From an uncultured Lachnospiraceae bacterium (GTDB taxonomy: Bacteria > Bacillota > Clostridia > Lachnospirales > Lachnospiraceae): a stretch of 6,910 nucleotides of DNA. Shown piece after piece: positions 1 through 6,600 of the stretch (positions are counted from its first letter, which is position 1; every line of letters begins with the position of its first letter). A model generated the notes under the pieces. It was not told where the DNA came from. It saw only the letters and a list, made by a program, of their open reading frames with translations, and made no database searches. The stretch lies in the NCBI GenBank assembly GCA_945492935.1, contig CALYVE010000089.1:1-6910 (forward strand). Reading direction: 5' to 3'. Made by a program: the position numbers and the translations under genes.

Positions 1-18
1 GAAACCCTAGTTTTTTTT
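1..18 (+). terminator. Possible 3' half of an intrinsic terminator cut by the window edge
   Basis: The window opens with GAAACCCTAG followed directly by eight T residues (11-18). This has the form of the descending arm of a rho-independent hairpin with its T tract. The matching ascending arm (CTAGGGTTTC or close to it) would lie left of position 1 and cannot be seen, so this is only a suggestion that a + strand gene ends just outside the window. Confidence 0.35.
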
Positions 19-198
19 CATATTTTTATAGTTTTCGCTTAATTTTTTCACAAAGCTTTCCAAATTTGTCCAAAACTCTCATTTTTTTGCGATTACATTT
101 ATAGAAATTTCTCATTATTTTCTTGTGCTTTATACTTAAAAATGTTATGTTAAAGTGGATTTGTTACTATTCGAAAAAAATTATTAAAAGAGGTATGT
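19..198. other. AT-rich intergenic region upstream of the ABC operon
   Basis: This stretch holds no credible coding region on either strand. It is very AT-rich and contains three short perfect palindromes: AAAGCTTT (52-59), CAAATTTG (61-68) and AGAAATTTCT (103-112). The last lies just upstream of the candidate promoter and could be an operator half, but such AT-rich palindromes arise easily by chance. The region ends with the candidate promoter and the ribosome binding site of the ATPase gene. No regulator gene (GntR, MarR or two-component) accompanies the operon inside the window. Confidence 0.6.
123..151 (+). promoter_or_regulatory. Candidate sigma-A promoter for the ABC operon
   Basis: A weak -35 element TTGTGC (123-128) is followed after 17 bases by TATGTT (146-151), which carries the extended -10 dinucleotide TG at 143-144. 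A competing -10, TATACT (131-136), is closer to consensus but has only a poor -35 (TTTCTC, 108-113). Either would start transcription some 40-55 bases before the ATPase start codon. The call rests only on motif and spacing. Confidence 0.4.
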
Positions 199-831
199 AT
201 GTTTCAAATTCAAAATATATCAAAAGCGTATGGCAAACGACAAATTTTAAAGGATGTATCACTTACTGTAAATGACGGAGAAGCTGTCGGTATATTAGGG
301 GTCAACGGTTCGGGCAAATCAACCTTTTTATCGTCCGTTGCTGCCATGTACGCAAATAATCCTGAAGTTTCCATCGGATACATTCCACAGGAAAATCCAC
401 TGTTGGACGAATTAAAACCGGTTGACAATATCAAGCTTTGGTCAAAAGCAAGCAAGGCTTCAATCCTAGAGGCACTGTCAAGTGAGCCGCTATGCCACCT
501 TGGAATCAACAGCTTTATCGATACACCTGTCAAAAAAATGTCGGGCGGCATGAAGAAACGTCTTTCACTTGCTACCGTCCTTATTGACAAACCAAAGCTT
601 TTGCTTATGGATGAGCCGTTTGCCGCCCTGGATCTTACAGCAAAGCATGATATTCTTGGATTCATGGGACTTCATCTTCGTCAGGGAGGCAGCATTATTG
701 TCGCTTCGCACGATGAAGATATTTTCCGATTTTGTAATCGGGTATTTTTACTCAAAAATGGTATTCTTTATGACACAGCAGAATTTCAGGCTAAGGGTAT
801 TAGCTATGTAGATATTTTAAGGAGCGAATAA
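199..831 (+). CDS. ABC transporter ATP-binding protein (ABC-2 type exporter ATPase)
   Basis: This 210-residue protein is a complete, compact ABC nucleotide-binding domain that should sit on the cytoplasmic face and power the two permeases encoded just downstream. All canonical motifs are visible in order: A-loop aromatic Y11, Walker A GVNGSGKST (34-42), Q-loop Q64, signature SGGMKKR (115-121), Walker B LLLMDEP with D138 and catalytic E139, D-loop A143-L144-D145 and switch histidine H171. It has no membrane segment and no C-terminal accessory domain, and at 210 residues is at the short end for the family. The start at 199 has AGAGG (189-193) five bases upstream; an ATG at 195 is out of frame. 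It is separated by one base from the next gene, so translation is probably coupled. The motifs make function as an active ATPase near certain; the exported substrate cannot be read from the sequence. Confidence 0.93.
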   Translation: MFQIQNISKAYGKRQILKDVSLTVNDGEAVGILGVNGSGKSTFLSSVAAMYANNPEVSIGYIPQENPLLDELKPVDNIKLWSKASKASILEALSSEPLCHLGINSFIDTPVKKMSGGMKKRLSLATVLIDKPKLLLMDEPFAALDLTAKHDILGFMGLHLRQGGSIIVASHDEDIFRFCNRVFLLKNGILYDTAEFQAKGISYVDILRSE

Positions 832-832
832 C

Positions 833-1954
833 ATGTCTCGTTTTTCATATTTTACACGTCTGCTAAAAGCCGACCTAAAACGTGTGACAAAGTACATTCC
901 TTCTCTTCTTATTTCAGTCTGTATTTTATTCACGGTTTGCGCTTCTGCGGGGTATGTAATTTCAAAAAACTTATACAAAGAAAACAAGTTTACCGCAGTG
1001 AATGTCGGTTATTATCTTTCTCCAAGTGAGGACTCCGATATGACTGAGCTTGCACTTGGTATGTTAAAAAAAATGGAAAGTATTGAAGAAAGTGCCTCTA
1101 TCTTTCCGGTCAACACAATTGAAGATGGATATCGTATGCTTGAACAGGGGGAAATTTTGTTTTTTATTATCGTCCCGGAAGACTTTTTTACCGGTCTCAT
1201 GGACAGTACAAACACGCCTCTTGAGGTTGTTGTTCAGGATACTTCGACAATATCCTCCTATGTGGCAAATGAATTGTTCTTATCTTATGCAAACTATCTG
1301 ACGACCGCCCAGGCAGCCATCTATAGCGTTATTGACACACTACGTGCACATGAGTTTGATGAAGATTTTGTGTCCCAAACGGATATGAAAGTAAATCTTG
1401 TTTTCACGGAGCGTGTAATCAACAAAGACAGCTATATTCAGACTGTTGATGCTACCGGAGAAGGAAACGGAACGCTCATTCAACATTATCTTTCAGCTGC
1501 AGTTATGCTTGTTTTGTTGCTGCTTGCGGTTATATTAATGCCGTTTATACAAGGACATAATTCCGGTGTAACCAAAGTTCTTAAGACGCATAAAATTAAT
1601 AACTTTCACATTTTTATAAGCAATGTGATTTGCACAATTCCGGCACTTTATATTTCGTACATTCCCTGTTTCATCGGACTTAGCATCTATAACAAACAAA
1701 TTTTTGGATTCGGTCTTATCACCGTTATTCCGGCAATCATTCTACTCGCATTGATTATGAATCTTGCCGGCATATTCAGCCGTCATGTATTTACAGGCAA
1801 CATGATTGTATTTTGTATCACATTGGCAATCACTTACATCGGAGGCGGATTTTTGCCGCATGCCATGCTTCCTTCTGCCATACAGAAGATTTCCGCATTT
1901 TTGCCCGGTGAATACTTAATCAAACTATTTGGACATTCTCTATTTGGTCTATAA
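833..1954 (+). CDS. ABC-2 family transporter permease, first subunit
   Basis: This 373-residue membrane protein has the layout of the ABC-2 exporter permeases with a large outer domain. One helix lies near residues 22-43, then an extracytoplasmic domain of about 170 residues (46-218), then four hydrophobic segments at about 219-239, 259-284, 290-314 and 319-337. After the last helix comes a glycine-proline segment (G337-G339, F340-L341-P342, P347) and an amphipathic tail containing FLPGEYLI, both typical of ABC-2 permeases. No sixth helix follows. The start has AAGGAG (819-824) eight bases upstream, placed inside the end of the ATPase gene. The outer domain contains a VPEDFF motif that recurs as IPDNFF in the next protein, so the two are diverged paralogs and probably form a heterodimeric channel with a shared ATPase. 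Export of a peptide, lipid or antimicrobial compound is possible, but the sequence does not show which. Confidence 0.88.
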   Translation: MSRFSYFTRLLKADLKRVTKYIPSLLISVCILFTVCASAGYVISKNLYKENKFTAVNVGYYLSPSEDSDMTELALGMLKKMESIEESASIFPVNTIEDGYRMLEQGEILFFIIVPEDFFTGLMDSTNTPLEVVVQDTSTISSYVANELFLSYANYLTTAQAAIYSVIDTLRAHEFDEDFVSQTDMKVNLVFTERVINKDSYIQTVDATGEGNGTLIQHYLSAAVMLVLLLLAVILMPFIQGHNSGVTKVLKTHKINNFHIFISNVICTIPALYISYIPCFIGLSIYNKQIFGFGLITVIPAIILLALIMNLAGIFSRHVFTGNMIVFCITLAITYIGGGFLPHAMLPSAIQKISAFLPGEYLIKLFGHSLFGL

Positions 1955-1965
1955 AAGGAGCTTTT

Positions 1966-2910
1966 ATGCAGTTTATTAACAGATTTACAGTTTTTACAAA
2001 AAGAATATTGGCACATAAGATGTATTTAGTGATGTTGGCGGTGCTTGTGTTTCTCACAGGCTTATACAAGCTACTTCCTTCTAAGGAGCAGTCCACTGAC
2101 ATAAAGGTTGCCATCTACTGTGAAGACACGGGAGAATATTTTGACGCTTTGATGGCTGAAATCGAACGAAGTAATTCTATTTATACCTTTTATATCGTGA
2201 ATAACGAGGATACTTTGCTTAACGACGTAAAATCATCATATGCCGAGTGTGGATTTGTAATTCCCGATAATTTCTTTCAGAGCTTTATCGATGGTACAGC
2301 CGATGAAAATCCGATTCGCATGTACAAAACACCTTCTTCTACACTTCCTTTTTCCATTTGTGAAACATTGTTTGCGCAGACATACCAGATTGTCGCCGAA
2401 CAGCTTATGCTTTCTTGCACAGACTTAGATGCCTACGATGAGGAGCTTGTTTCCATTTACCATGATTACACATCCGGTGACGAAGTCTTCCGGCTTATGG
2501 ATGTAACAGACCATTCTTTTGACTTTAAAACAATGATTTATCGTATTAACATACCTGTTTTTGAAATTACCGTATTACTAATTTTATTTGCAGGTCTTCT
2601 TGGCTTACTCTTGTATCAGAAAGACAAGGAAAAAAGGATATATCTTGCACAAAATAACAGAAATCTTTTTCAGCTTAAAGCATTATCCGTTTTGACATCC
2701 CTCTTGCCGATTTTTTCAGTCGGCCTTATTTGCAATGTCATCACCTATGGATTTGCCGAGCAGGTGCTTCAAGTATTGCTTACAGCAATTGCAGTTTTTT
2801 TCCTTGCCATGCTCTTAAGCTTTATCATAAGAAAAAGCACCCTTCTTGAAAAGGTGCTTCCTCTTATTATGCTTATATCTGTCATCGGCGTGTTTGTAAC
2901 AACACTCTAA
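1966..2910 (+). CDS. ABC-2 family transporter permease, second subunit, possibly shortened at the C-terminus
   Basis: This 314-residue protein has the same architecture as the preceding permease: a helix at about 19-37, an extracytoplasmic domain of about 155 residues, and helices near 197-217, 240-261, 266-288 and 297-313. Its outer domain aligns in outline with the first permease (IKVAIY against VNVGYY, VIPDNFF against IVPEDFF, then TPSST against QDTST). It lies 11 bases after the first permease with AAGGAG (1955-1960) five bases before the ATG. Unlike its partner, it stops at the end of the last helix (residue 314) and lacks the glycine-proline segment and amphipathic tail. Its stop codon is 3 bases from the stop of the convergent yigZ gene, and codons for residues 289-298 form the terminator of the opposite transcript. 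It may be a truncated or naturally short subunit. Permease identity is firm; substrate is unknown. Confidence 0.83.
   Translation: MQFINRFTVFTKRILAHKMYLVMLAVLVFLTGLYKLLPSKEQSTDIKVAIYCEDTGEYFDALMAEIERSNSIYTFYIVNNEDTLLNDVKSSYAECGFVIPDNFFQSFIDGTADENPIRMYKTPSSTLPFSICETLFAQTYQIVAEQLMLSCTDLDAYDEELVSIYHDYTSGDEVFRLMDVTDHSFDFKTMIYRINIPVFEITVLLILFAGLLGLLLYQKDKEKRIYLAQNNRNLFQLKALSVLTSLLPIFSVGLICNVITYGFAEQVLQVLLTAIAVFFLAMLLSFIIRKSTLLEKVLPLIMLISVIGVFVTTL
2829..2859 (-). terminator. Intrinsic terminator of the rnf-yigZ transcript, inside the permease gene
   Basis: Read on the - strand, AAGCACC (2859-2853) pairs perfectly with GGTGCTT (2841-2835) across an 11-base loop. It is followed by a T-rich tail, T5 then C then TT (the first two T residues belong to the stem). 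An alternative pairing with a bulged base extends the stem by two A-T pairs. The hairpin starts 54 bases after the yigZ stop codon, the expected place for its terminator. In the + direction the hairpin is followed by CCTCTTATTATG, which is a poor U tract, so it probably acts mainly on the - strand transcript. It is made entirely of coding sequence of the second ABC permease (loop between its last two helices). Confidence 0.75.
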
Positions 2911-2913
2911 GCA

Positions 2914-3534
2914 TTATCCAAATATTTCATCTCCAATATCAATAACAGCCCTTGCGCCGGATGCCTCTGTGATTGCAACAACAAGCTTATCCTTGCTGTC
3001 AACCGGAACCTCCAACCAAAATACAACTTCATCTGTAAACACTTTATCAACAACACGAACATCCGCGCTTTCTATGATATACTGGATTTTTCCCATATCC
3101 GCATAATCTGTTGTAACCTTAATTGGATAAATGCGTTGTTTTCGCTTTGTTTCACAATTTCCGAGCGCTTCCTTTGCGGCATCGGTATAGGCGCGAACAA
3201 GTCCTCCGGTTCCAAGAAGCGTGCCTCCAAAATATCGCGTAACAACAATACAGATATTATGAATCCCGGAACCGTTAATTACCTCTAAAATTGGTTTTCC
3301 GGCTGTTCCCTGAGGCTCCCCATCATCCGAAAACCGAAGAAGGGGCATCTCATCCCCTATCGAAAACGCAAAACAATTGTGTCTTGCATCATAGTGTTTT
3401 TTCTTGATTTGCTCCACAAATGCATAGGCCTCTTCCTCAGAGTATACAGGCTTAATCTGGCCGATAAAGCGAGACTTTTTTTCGACAATCTCTCCTTCAC
3501 CACCCGATACTAATTCTAAGTAGCTTTCTAACAT
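2914..3534 (-). CDS. yigZ: YigZ/IMPACT family protein
   Basis: This 206-residue protein is a full-length member of the YigZ family (UPF0029 N-terminal domain plus a DUF1949-like C-terminal domain). The family signatures are clear: KKSRFIG (19-25), DARHNCFAFSIG (about 49-60), FSDDGEPQGTAGKP (about 68-81) and VVTRYFGGTLLGTGGLVRAY (about 97-116). The second half, about residues 135-206, has the expected alpha/beta pattern. Family members are soluble cytoplasmic proteins with a fold related to the eukaryotic translation regulator IMPACT and to nucleic-acid-binding domains of elongation factors; the exact bacterial role is not settled. The start has AGGAGA (3544-3539) four bases upstream, and this ribosome binding site overlaps the TAG stop of nrdR, suggesting translational coupling. 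It is the last gene of the - strand block and ends 3 bases from the convergent permease gene. Confidence 0.93.
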   Translation of the reverse strand: MLESYLELVSGGEGEIVEKKSRFIGQIKPVYSEEEAYAFVEQIKKKHYDARHNCFAFSIGDEMPLLRFSDDGEPQGTAGKPILEVINGSGIHNICIVVTRYFGGTLLGTGGLVRAYTDAAKEALGNCETKRKQRIYPIKVTTDYADMGKIQYIIESADVRVVDKVFTDEVVFWLEVPVDSKDKLVVAITEASGARAVIDIGDEIFG

Positions 3535-3542
3535 ATTCTCTC

Positions 3543-3998
3543 CTACTTTGAATCCAAGAGCTTCTTTAATTCACTCATGAATGTATTTACATCCTTGAAT
3601 TCACGGTAAACAGATGCAAAACGAACGTATGCTACCTGATCAAGATCCTTCAACTCATCCATAACAATCTCGCCAATCTGTTTGCTCTCAATTTCCTTAA
3701 CTTCCAATGTAAATATCTTATTTTCGATATTATCAATACAGTTTTCAATCGCAACTGCCGACACCGGACGCTTATGACAGGAACGAACGACACCGGACTC
3801 AATCTTCTGACGGTCGTAGGTTTCACGATTCTTATCCTTCTTGATTACAATCAGTGGGATTGTTTCAACCTTCTCATATGTAGTAAAACGTTTTCCGCAT
3901 TCGTCGCATTGACGTCTTCTGCGGATTGCCTGATTATCATCTGCCGGTCTTGAATCAATTACGCGTGTATTATCATCTCCACAAAATGGACATTTCAT
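3543..3998 (-). CDS. nrdR: Transcriptional repressor NrdR of ribonucleotide reductase genes
   Basis: This 151-residue protein is a complete NrdR. The N-terminal zinc ribbon has its four ligands at C3, C6, C31 and C34 (MKCPFCGDDNTRVIDSR and CDECGKRFTTYE). The rest, from about residue 46, is the ATP-cone domain, with IVIKKDKNRETYDRQKI as its typical start and VAYVRFASVYREFKD near its end. NrdR senses ATP and dATP through the cone and represses nrd genes by binding paired NrdR boxes. No ribonucleotide reductase gene lies in the window, so it acts in trans. The start is supported by AAGGAGAG (4012-4005) six bases upstream. It sits 20 bases after the ymxH stop and 8 bases before yigZ, consistent with cotranscription. 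Confidence 0.97.
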   Translation of the reverse strand: MKCPFCGDDNTRVIDSRPADDNQAIRRRRQCDECGKRFTTYEKVETIPLIVIKKDKNRETYDRQKIESGVVRSCHKRPVSAVAIENCIDNIENKIFTLEVKEIESKQIGEIVMDELKDLDQVAYVRFASVYREFKDVNTFMSELKKLLDSK

Positions 3999-4018
3999 AG
4001 TTTTCTCTCCTTTTGTCT

Positions 4019-4288
4019 CTACAATTTGCCTTTATCATGAGCCCTTCGCAAATCGCAAGGGTCCAAGTCAACCAGAACAATATCCGGTCCGATTCGAACA
4101 ATGTCACAAAACCGAATGTAATATTCTGTTCCGAATCCAAAGCAAGGAAATAGTTTCCCTCCGCTTGGTACAATGATTGCAACTATGCATCCTTTTTCAC
4201 AATCAAATTCGATATCCGATACATAGCCAAGTCTTTTACAATCCTTGCAATTTATTACTTCTTTTTCCCTTAATTCCAAAAAACGCAT
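4019..4288 (-). CDS. YlmC/YmxH family PRC-barrel protein
   Basis: This 89-residue protein matches the small YlmC/YmxH family, a single PRC-barrel-like beta domain. Recognisable parts are the opening RFLELREKEVINC, KRLGYVSDIEFD (18-29), IVAIIVPSGG (35-44) and DIVRIGPDIVLVD (62-74). Family members are often annotated as sporulation proteins because Bacillus ylmC lies beside sigG, but their molecular role is not well established. This copy is rich in cysteine: C14, C17, C30, C34, C49, C61 and C78, with C14-x2-C17 and C30-x3-C34 pairs near the N-terminus, which could allow metal binding (inference). AAAGG (4299-4295) lies six bases before the ATG, a weaker site than those of its neighbours. The 48-base gap upstream separates it from degV, and nrdR follows after 20 bases. 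Confidence 0.85.
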   Translation of the reverse strand: MRFLELREKEVINCKDCKRLGYVSDIEFDCEKGCIVAIIVPSGGKLFPCFGFGTEYYIRFCDIVRIGPDIVLVDLDPCDLRRAHDKGKL

Positions 4289-4336
4289 AAAATACCTTTT
4301 TGTATTAATATATGGGAAAGTAAAATAATTCGTGTC

Positions 4337-5209
4337 TTAACGCTTATCGCCCATAAAGAAAATAGCGATTGTTCCCGGACCCGAGTGGGCTCCGATTGTC
4401 GGCGTTACACCACTGAATATGATTTTGCCCGGATGATACATCTCCTCAATCAGCTTTGCAGTATATTTTGCATCCTCATCAACATCAGCATGACAGACAA
4501 CAATCAAGTCCTGCTTATCCTTATAGCTGCCCATACACTCGCCCATGTTGCTGACAAGCTGTGCCAAAGATTTCTTTCGTCCACGAACCTTAGACTCCGC
4601 AACGAGCTTTCCTTCGTTATCAACATGTAAAAGCGGTTTAAGATTAATCATTGTACCGATAGTAGCGGCCGCCTTTGAAATACGACCACCCCGCTGCAAA
4701 TATTTTAAATCTTCAACGGTAAACTTGTGAACAATATTTCGTTTAACAGATTCAAGATTCTCATAGTTTTCTGTAACAGACATACCATTTTTCTTATTTT
4801 GAACAGCAATGTTAAGTAAAAATCCCTGCCCTCCGGATGCACACAGAGAATCAATTACGCAAATTGTTGCATCAGGATATTGTTCTTCAAGCTCGGCTTT
4901 TACTATAAATGCATTGGAAACGGTACTGCTTATTCCCGATGACAAACACATAAATAAAATATCTTTGCCATCCTTTAAGCATGCCTCAAAATGCTCTGTA
5001 ATCTCTTCAATATTGGCAGCTGCCGTTTTGGTCGGTAACCCTTCCCGCATTTTGTCATAGAATTCCTTTGGTGTCAAATCGCGTTCGCGGCCATAGGTTT
5101 CACCACCAATCTCATACAAAAGATGTACAATATCAACATGATTTTCCTCTGCAAAAGTTGCCGGAAAATCATTTGTTGAATCCGCAATAATAACGTAATC
5201 TCTTCCCAT
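4337..5209 (-). CDS. DegV family fatty-acid-binding protein
   Basis: This protein of about 290 residues is a full-length DegV (FakB-like) protein, a soluble carrier that buries one fatty acid; in other Firmicutes such proteins present fatty acids to the kinase FakA. Numbering from the upstream ATG, visible motifs are ADSTND (10-15), PTKTAA (60-65), CLSSGISST (89-97), DSLCASGGQG (121-130), YLQRGGRIS (171-179) and GAHSGPG (274-280). The threonine near 61, the serine near 92 and H276 lie where the family binds the fatty acid carboxylate, so ligand binding is likely kept. Two ATG codons are adjacent (5212 and 5209). AAGGAG (5221-5216) is only three bases from the first but six from the second, so I prefer 5209. 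The gene starts 11-14 bases after rnfB and probably shares its transcript. No fakA-like gene is in the window. Confidence 0.92.
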   Translation of the reverse strand: MGRDYVIIADSTNDFPATFAEENHVDIVHLLYEIGGETYGRERDLTPKEFYDKMREGLPTKTAAANIEEITEHFEACLKDGKDILFMCLSSGISSTVSNAFIVKAELEEQYPDATICVIDSLCASGGQGFLLNIAVQNKKNGMSVTENYENLESVKRNIVHKFTVEDLKYLQRGGRISKAAATIGTMINLKPLLHVDNEGKLVAESKVRGRKKSLAQLVSNMGECMGSYKDKQDLIVVCHADVDEDAKYTAKLIEEMYHPGKIIFSGVTPTIGAHSGPGTIAIFFMGDKR

Positions 5210-5223
5210 CATCTACTCCTTCT

Positions 5224-6012
5224 CTATTTAATAATCTTGACCGGACACTTTTCTTTACAGATACCGCAACCATCACACTTACTCTGATCAACATGTGCAA
5301 GGAAATTCTCTACCGTGATAGCACCCTGCGGACAGTTCTTCTGGCAAATACCGCAACCGATACAACCAACCGAACATACTGCCTTAACATCCTTTCCAAA
5401 ATCTTTTGAATTGCATGAAACAACTGTCGATGCCTCATAAGGAATCATCTCTATAATATGACGCGGACATTCTGCGACACATTTGCCGCATGCTTTGCAT
5501 TTTTCTTTGTCAATCACAGCGACACCGTCAACAATCGCAATTGCATCGAACGGACATGCCTTTACACAAGAACCATATCCAAGACATCCATACGCACAGC
5601 CCTTAGGACCACCACCCGGTGCATTTGCGGCAAATTTGCAATCCTGCGGACCAACATACTCATAAACATCCTTTGCTTTGTTGCAATCGCCCGCACAACG
5701 AACATATGCCATCATACGTACAGAATCAGCCTCTCCGCCGACGATTTCTATAATCTGCTTTGCTACAGCCTCTCCACCAACAGGACAAGCATCCGGCTTA
5801 GCCTCACCCTTTGCAATGGCCGCTGCAAGACCGTCACATCCCGGATAACCGCAACCGCCACAATTGTTTCCCGGCAAAGCGTCACGAACCTTTATTTCTT
5901 TTTCGTCAACTTCAACCTTGAACTTCTCGCTCGCTATTCCAAGGAGAACTCCGGCTAAAACACCGACAACACCTACAACCGCTGCTGCGATTACTATTGA
6001 AAGTATATCCAT
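5224..6012 (-). CDS. rnfB: Rnf complex subunit RnfB, polyferredoxin
   Basis: RnfB is the ferredoxin-facing iron-sulfur subunit of the Rnf complex, which passes electrons from reduced ferredoxin to NAD+ while exporting Na+ or H+. This 262-residue form has an N-terminal membrane helix (about 4-26), then the Fe-S domain NCGGCGYPGC (50-59) closed by C76. A polyferredoxin region follows, with cysteine groups C139/143/149/153, C172/175/178/182, C217/220/223/227 and C246/249/252/256. Further cysteines at 106, 110, 125, 200 and 213 give 25 in all, enough for five or six [4Fe-4S] clusters. The length fits clostridial RnfB without the long extension seen in some acetogens. AGGAGG (6023-6018) lies five bases before the ATG, and the gene starts 12 bases after rnfA. 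The stop is 11 bases before the first ATG of degV. Confidence 0.97.
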   Translation of the reverse strand: MDILSIVIAAAVVGVVGVLAGVLLGIASEKFKVEVDEKEIKVRDALPGNNCGGCGYPGCDGLAAAIAKGEAKPDACPVGGEAVAKQIIEIVGGEADSVRMMAYVRCAGDCNKAKDVYEYVGPQDCKFAANAPGGGPKGCAYGCLGYGSCVKACPFDAIAIVDGVAVIDKEKCKACGKCVAECPRHIIEMIPYEASTVVSCNSKDFGKDVKAVCSVGCIGCGICQKNCPQGAITVENFLAHVDQSKCDGCGICKEKCPVKIIK

Positions 6013-6024
6013 ATTCTCCTCCTT

Positions 6025-6597
6025 TTATATCAAACCATTCAGTCCCATAAACGCAATTGCCATAAGACATGCCGAAATCAAAACAATCGGCGCACCCTTG
6101 AAGCTTTCAGGAACATCATTATGCTCTGTCTTCTCTCGAATACCGGCCATAATGATAATTGCAATGGCAAATCCGACTGCAGACGCAAAACCATTCACAA
6201 CGGATTCTAAAATGGAATATTTATCCTGTACATTCTTAAGTGCGATACCAAGTACAGCACAGTTTGTTGTAATAAGAGGCAGGTAAACGCCAAGTGACTG
6301 ATACAACGACGGTACAGCCTTCTTAAGGAACATCTCAACAAACTGAACAAGCGCTGCAATTACTAATATGAACACAATCGTATTTAAATACTTTAAGTCA
6401 AGTGGCTTGAGCACAAACGTGTAAATGATACTTGTCACCGCAGATGCGATTGTCATAACGAAGATAACTGCGCCACCCATACCTGCTGCCGTATCAATCT
6501 TCTTTGATACACCAAGGAATGGACAGATTCCCATAAACTGGCTCAGGATAACATTATTGACAAGTGCTGCTGATATAGCTAATAAAATCATATTCAT
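6025..6597 (-). CDS. rnfA: Rnf complex subunit RnfA, integral membrane protein
   Basis: This 190-residue protein is RnfA, one of the two related core membrane subunits (RnfA and RnfE) that sit in inverted topology and form the ion and electron path across the membrane. It is almost wholly hydrophobic, with about six helices. The conserved segments NNVILSQFMGICPFLG (14-29) and LPLITTNCAVLG (106-117) carry C25 and C113. These cysteines are at the positions where RnfA and RnfE together hold an intramembrane [2Fe-2S] cluster in characterised Rnf and Nqr complexes. The ribosome binding site AAAGGAGG (6613-6606) is built from the last codons of rnfE, and the start lies 3 bases after the rnfE stop. 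A second in-frame ATG two codons later is less well spaced, so I keep the first. Confidence 0.97.
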   Translation of the reverse strand: MNMILLAISAALVNNVILSQFMGICPFLGVSKKIDTAAGMGGAVIFVMTIASAVTSIIYTFVLKPLDLKYLNTIVFILVIAALVQFVEMFLKKAVPSLYQSLGVYLPLITTNCAVLGIALKNVQDKYSILESVVNGFASAVGFAIAIIIMAGIREKTEHNDVPESFKGAPIVLISACLMAIAFMGLNGLI

Positions 6598-6600
6598 GTC

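Noticed and set aside
52..112. Short AT-rich palindromes upstream of the ABC operon as operators
   Set aside because: AAAGCTTT, CAAATTTG and AGAAATTTCT are only 8-10 bases, differ from each other, and are expected by chance in sequence this AT-rich; no regulator gene is adjacent.
210..665. A 151-codon open frame on the - strand opposite the ABC ATPase
   Set aside because: It is antisense to a gene with all ABC motifs intact, shows no recognisable domain, and is best explained as a shadow.
2835..2859. The same hairpin as a terminator for the + strand ABC operon
   Set aside because: In the + direction the stem is followed by CCTCTTATTATG, a poor U tract, and it lies before the stop codon of the permease, so it would cut off the message too early.
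4302..4345. A possible promoter or NrdR box upstream of ymxH (TATATT and TAATAC on the - strand)
   Set aside because: No -35 of acceptable match is found at 16-18 bases from either -10-like sequence, and the AT-rich palindromic-looking stretch is out of register with the NrdR box consensus and has no second box, which NrdR operators normally need.
5458..5958. A 166-codon open frame on the + strand opposite rnfB
   Set aside because: It lies wholly antisense to a certain rnfB gene, its translation is low in family-like motifs and rich in threonine, cysteine and arginine as expected from a reversed iron-sulfur protein gene, and no ribosome binding site or operon context supports it.
5864..6286. 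A 140-codon + strand frame across the rnfB/rnfA junction
   Set aside because: It crosses two firmly identified genes on the other strand, and its threonine-serine-rich composition follows from their reversed codons.
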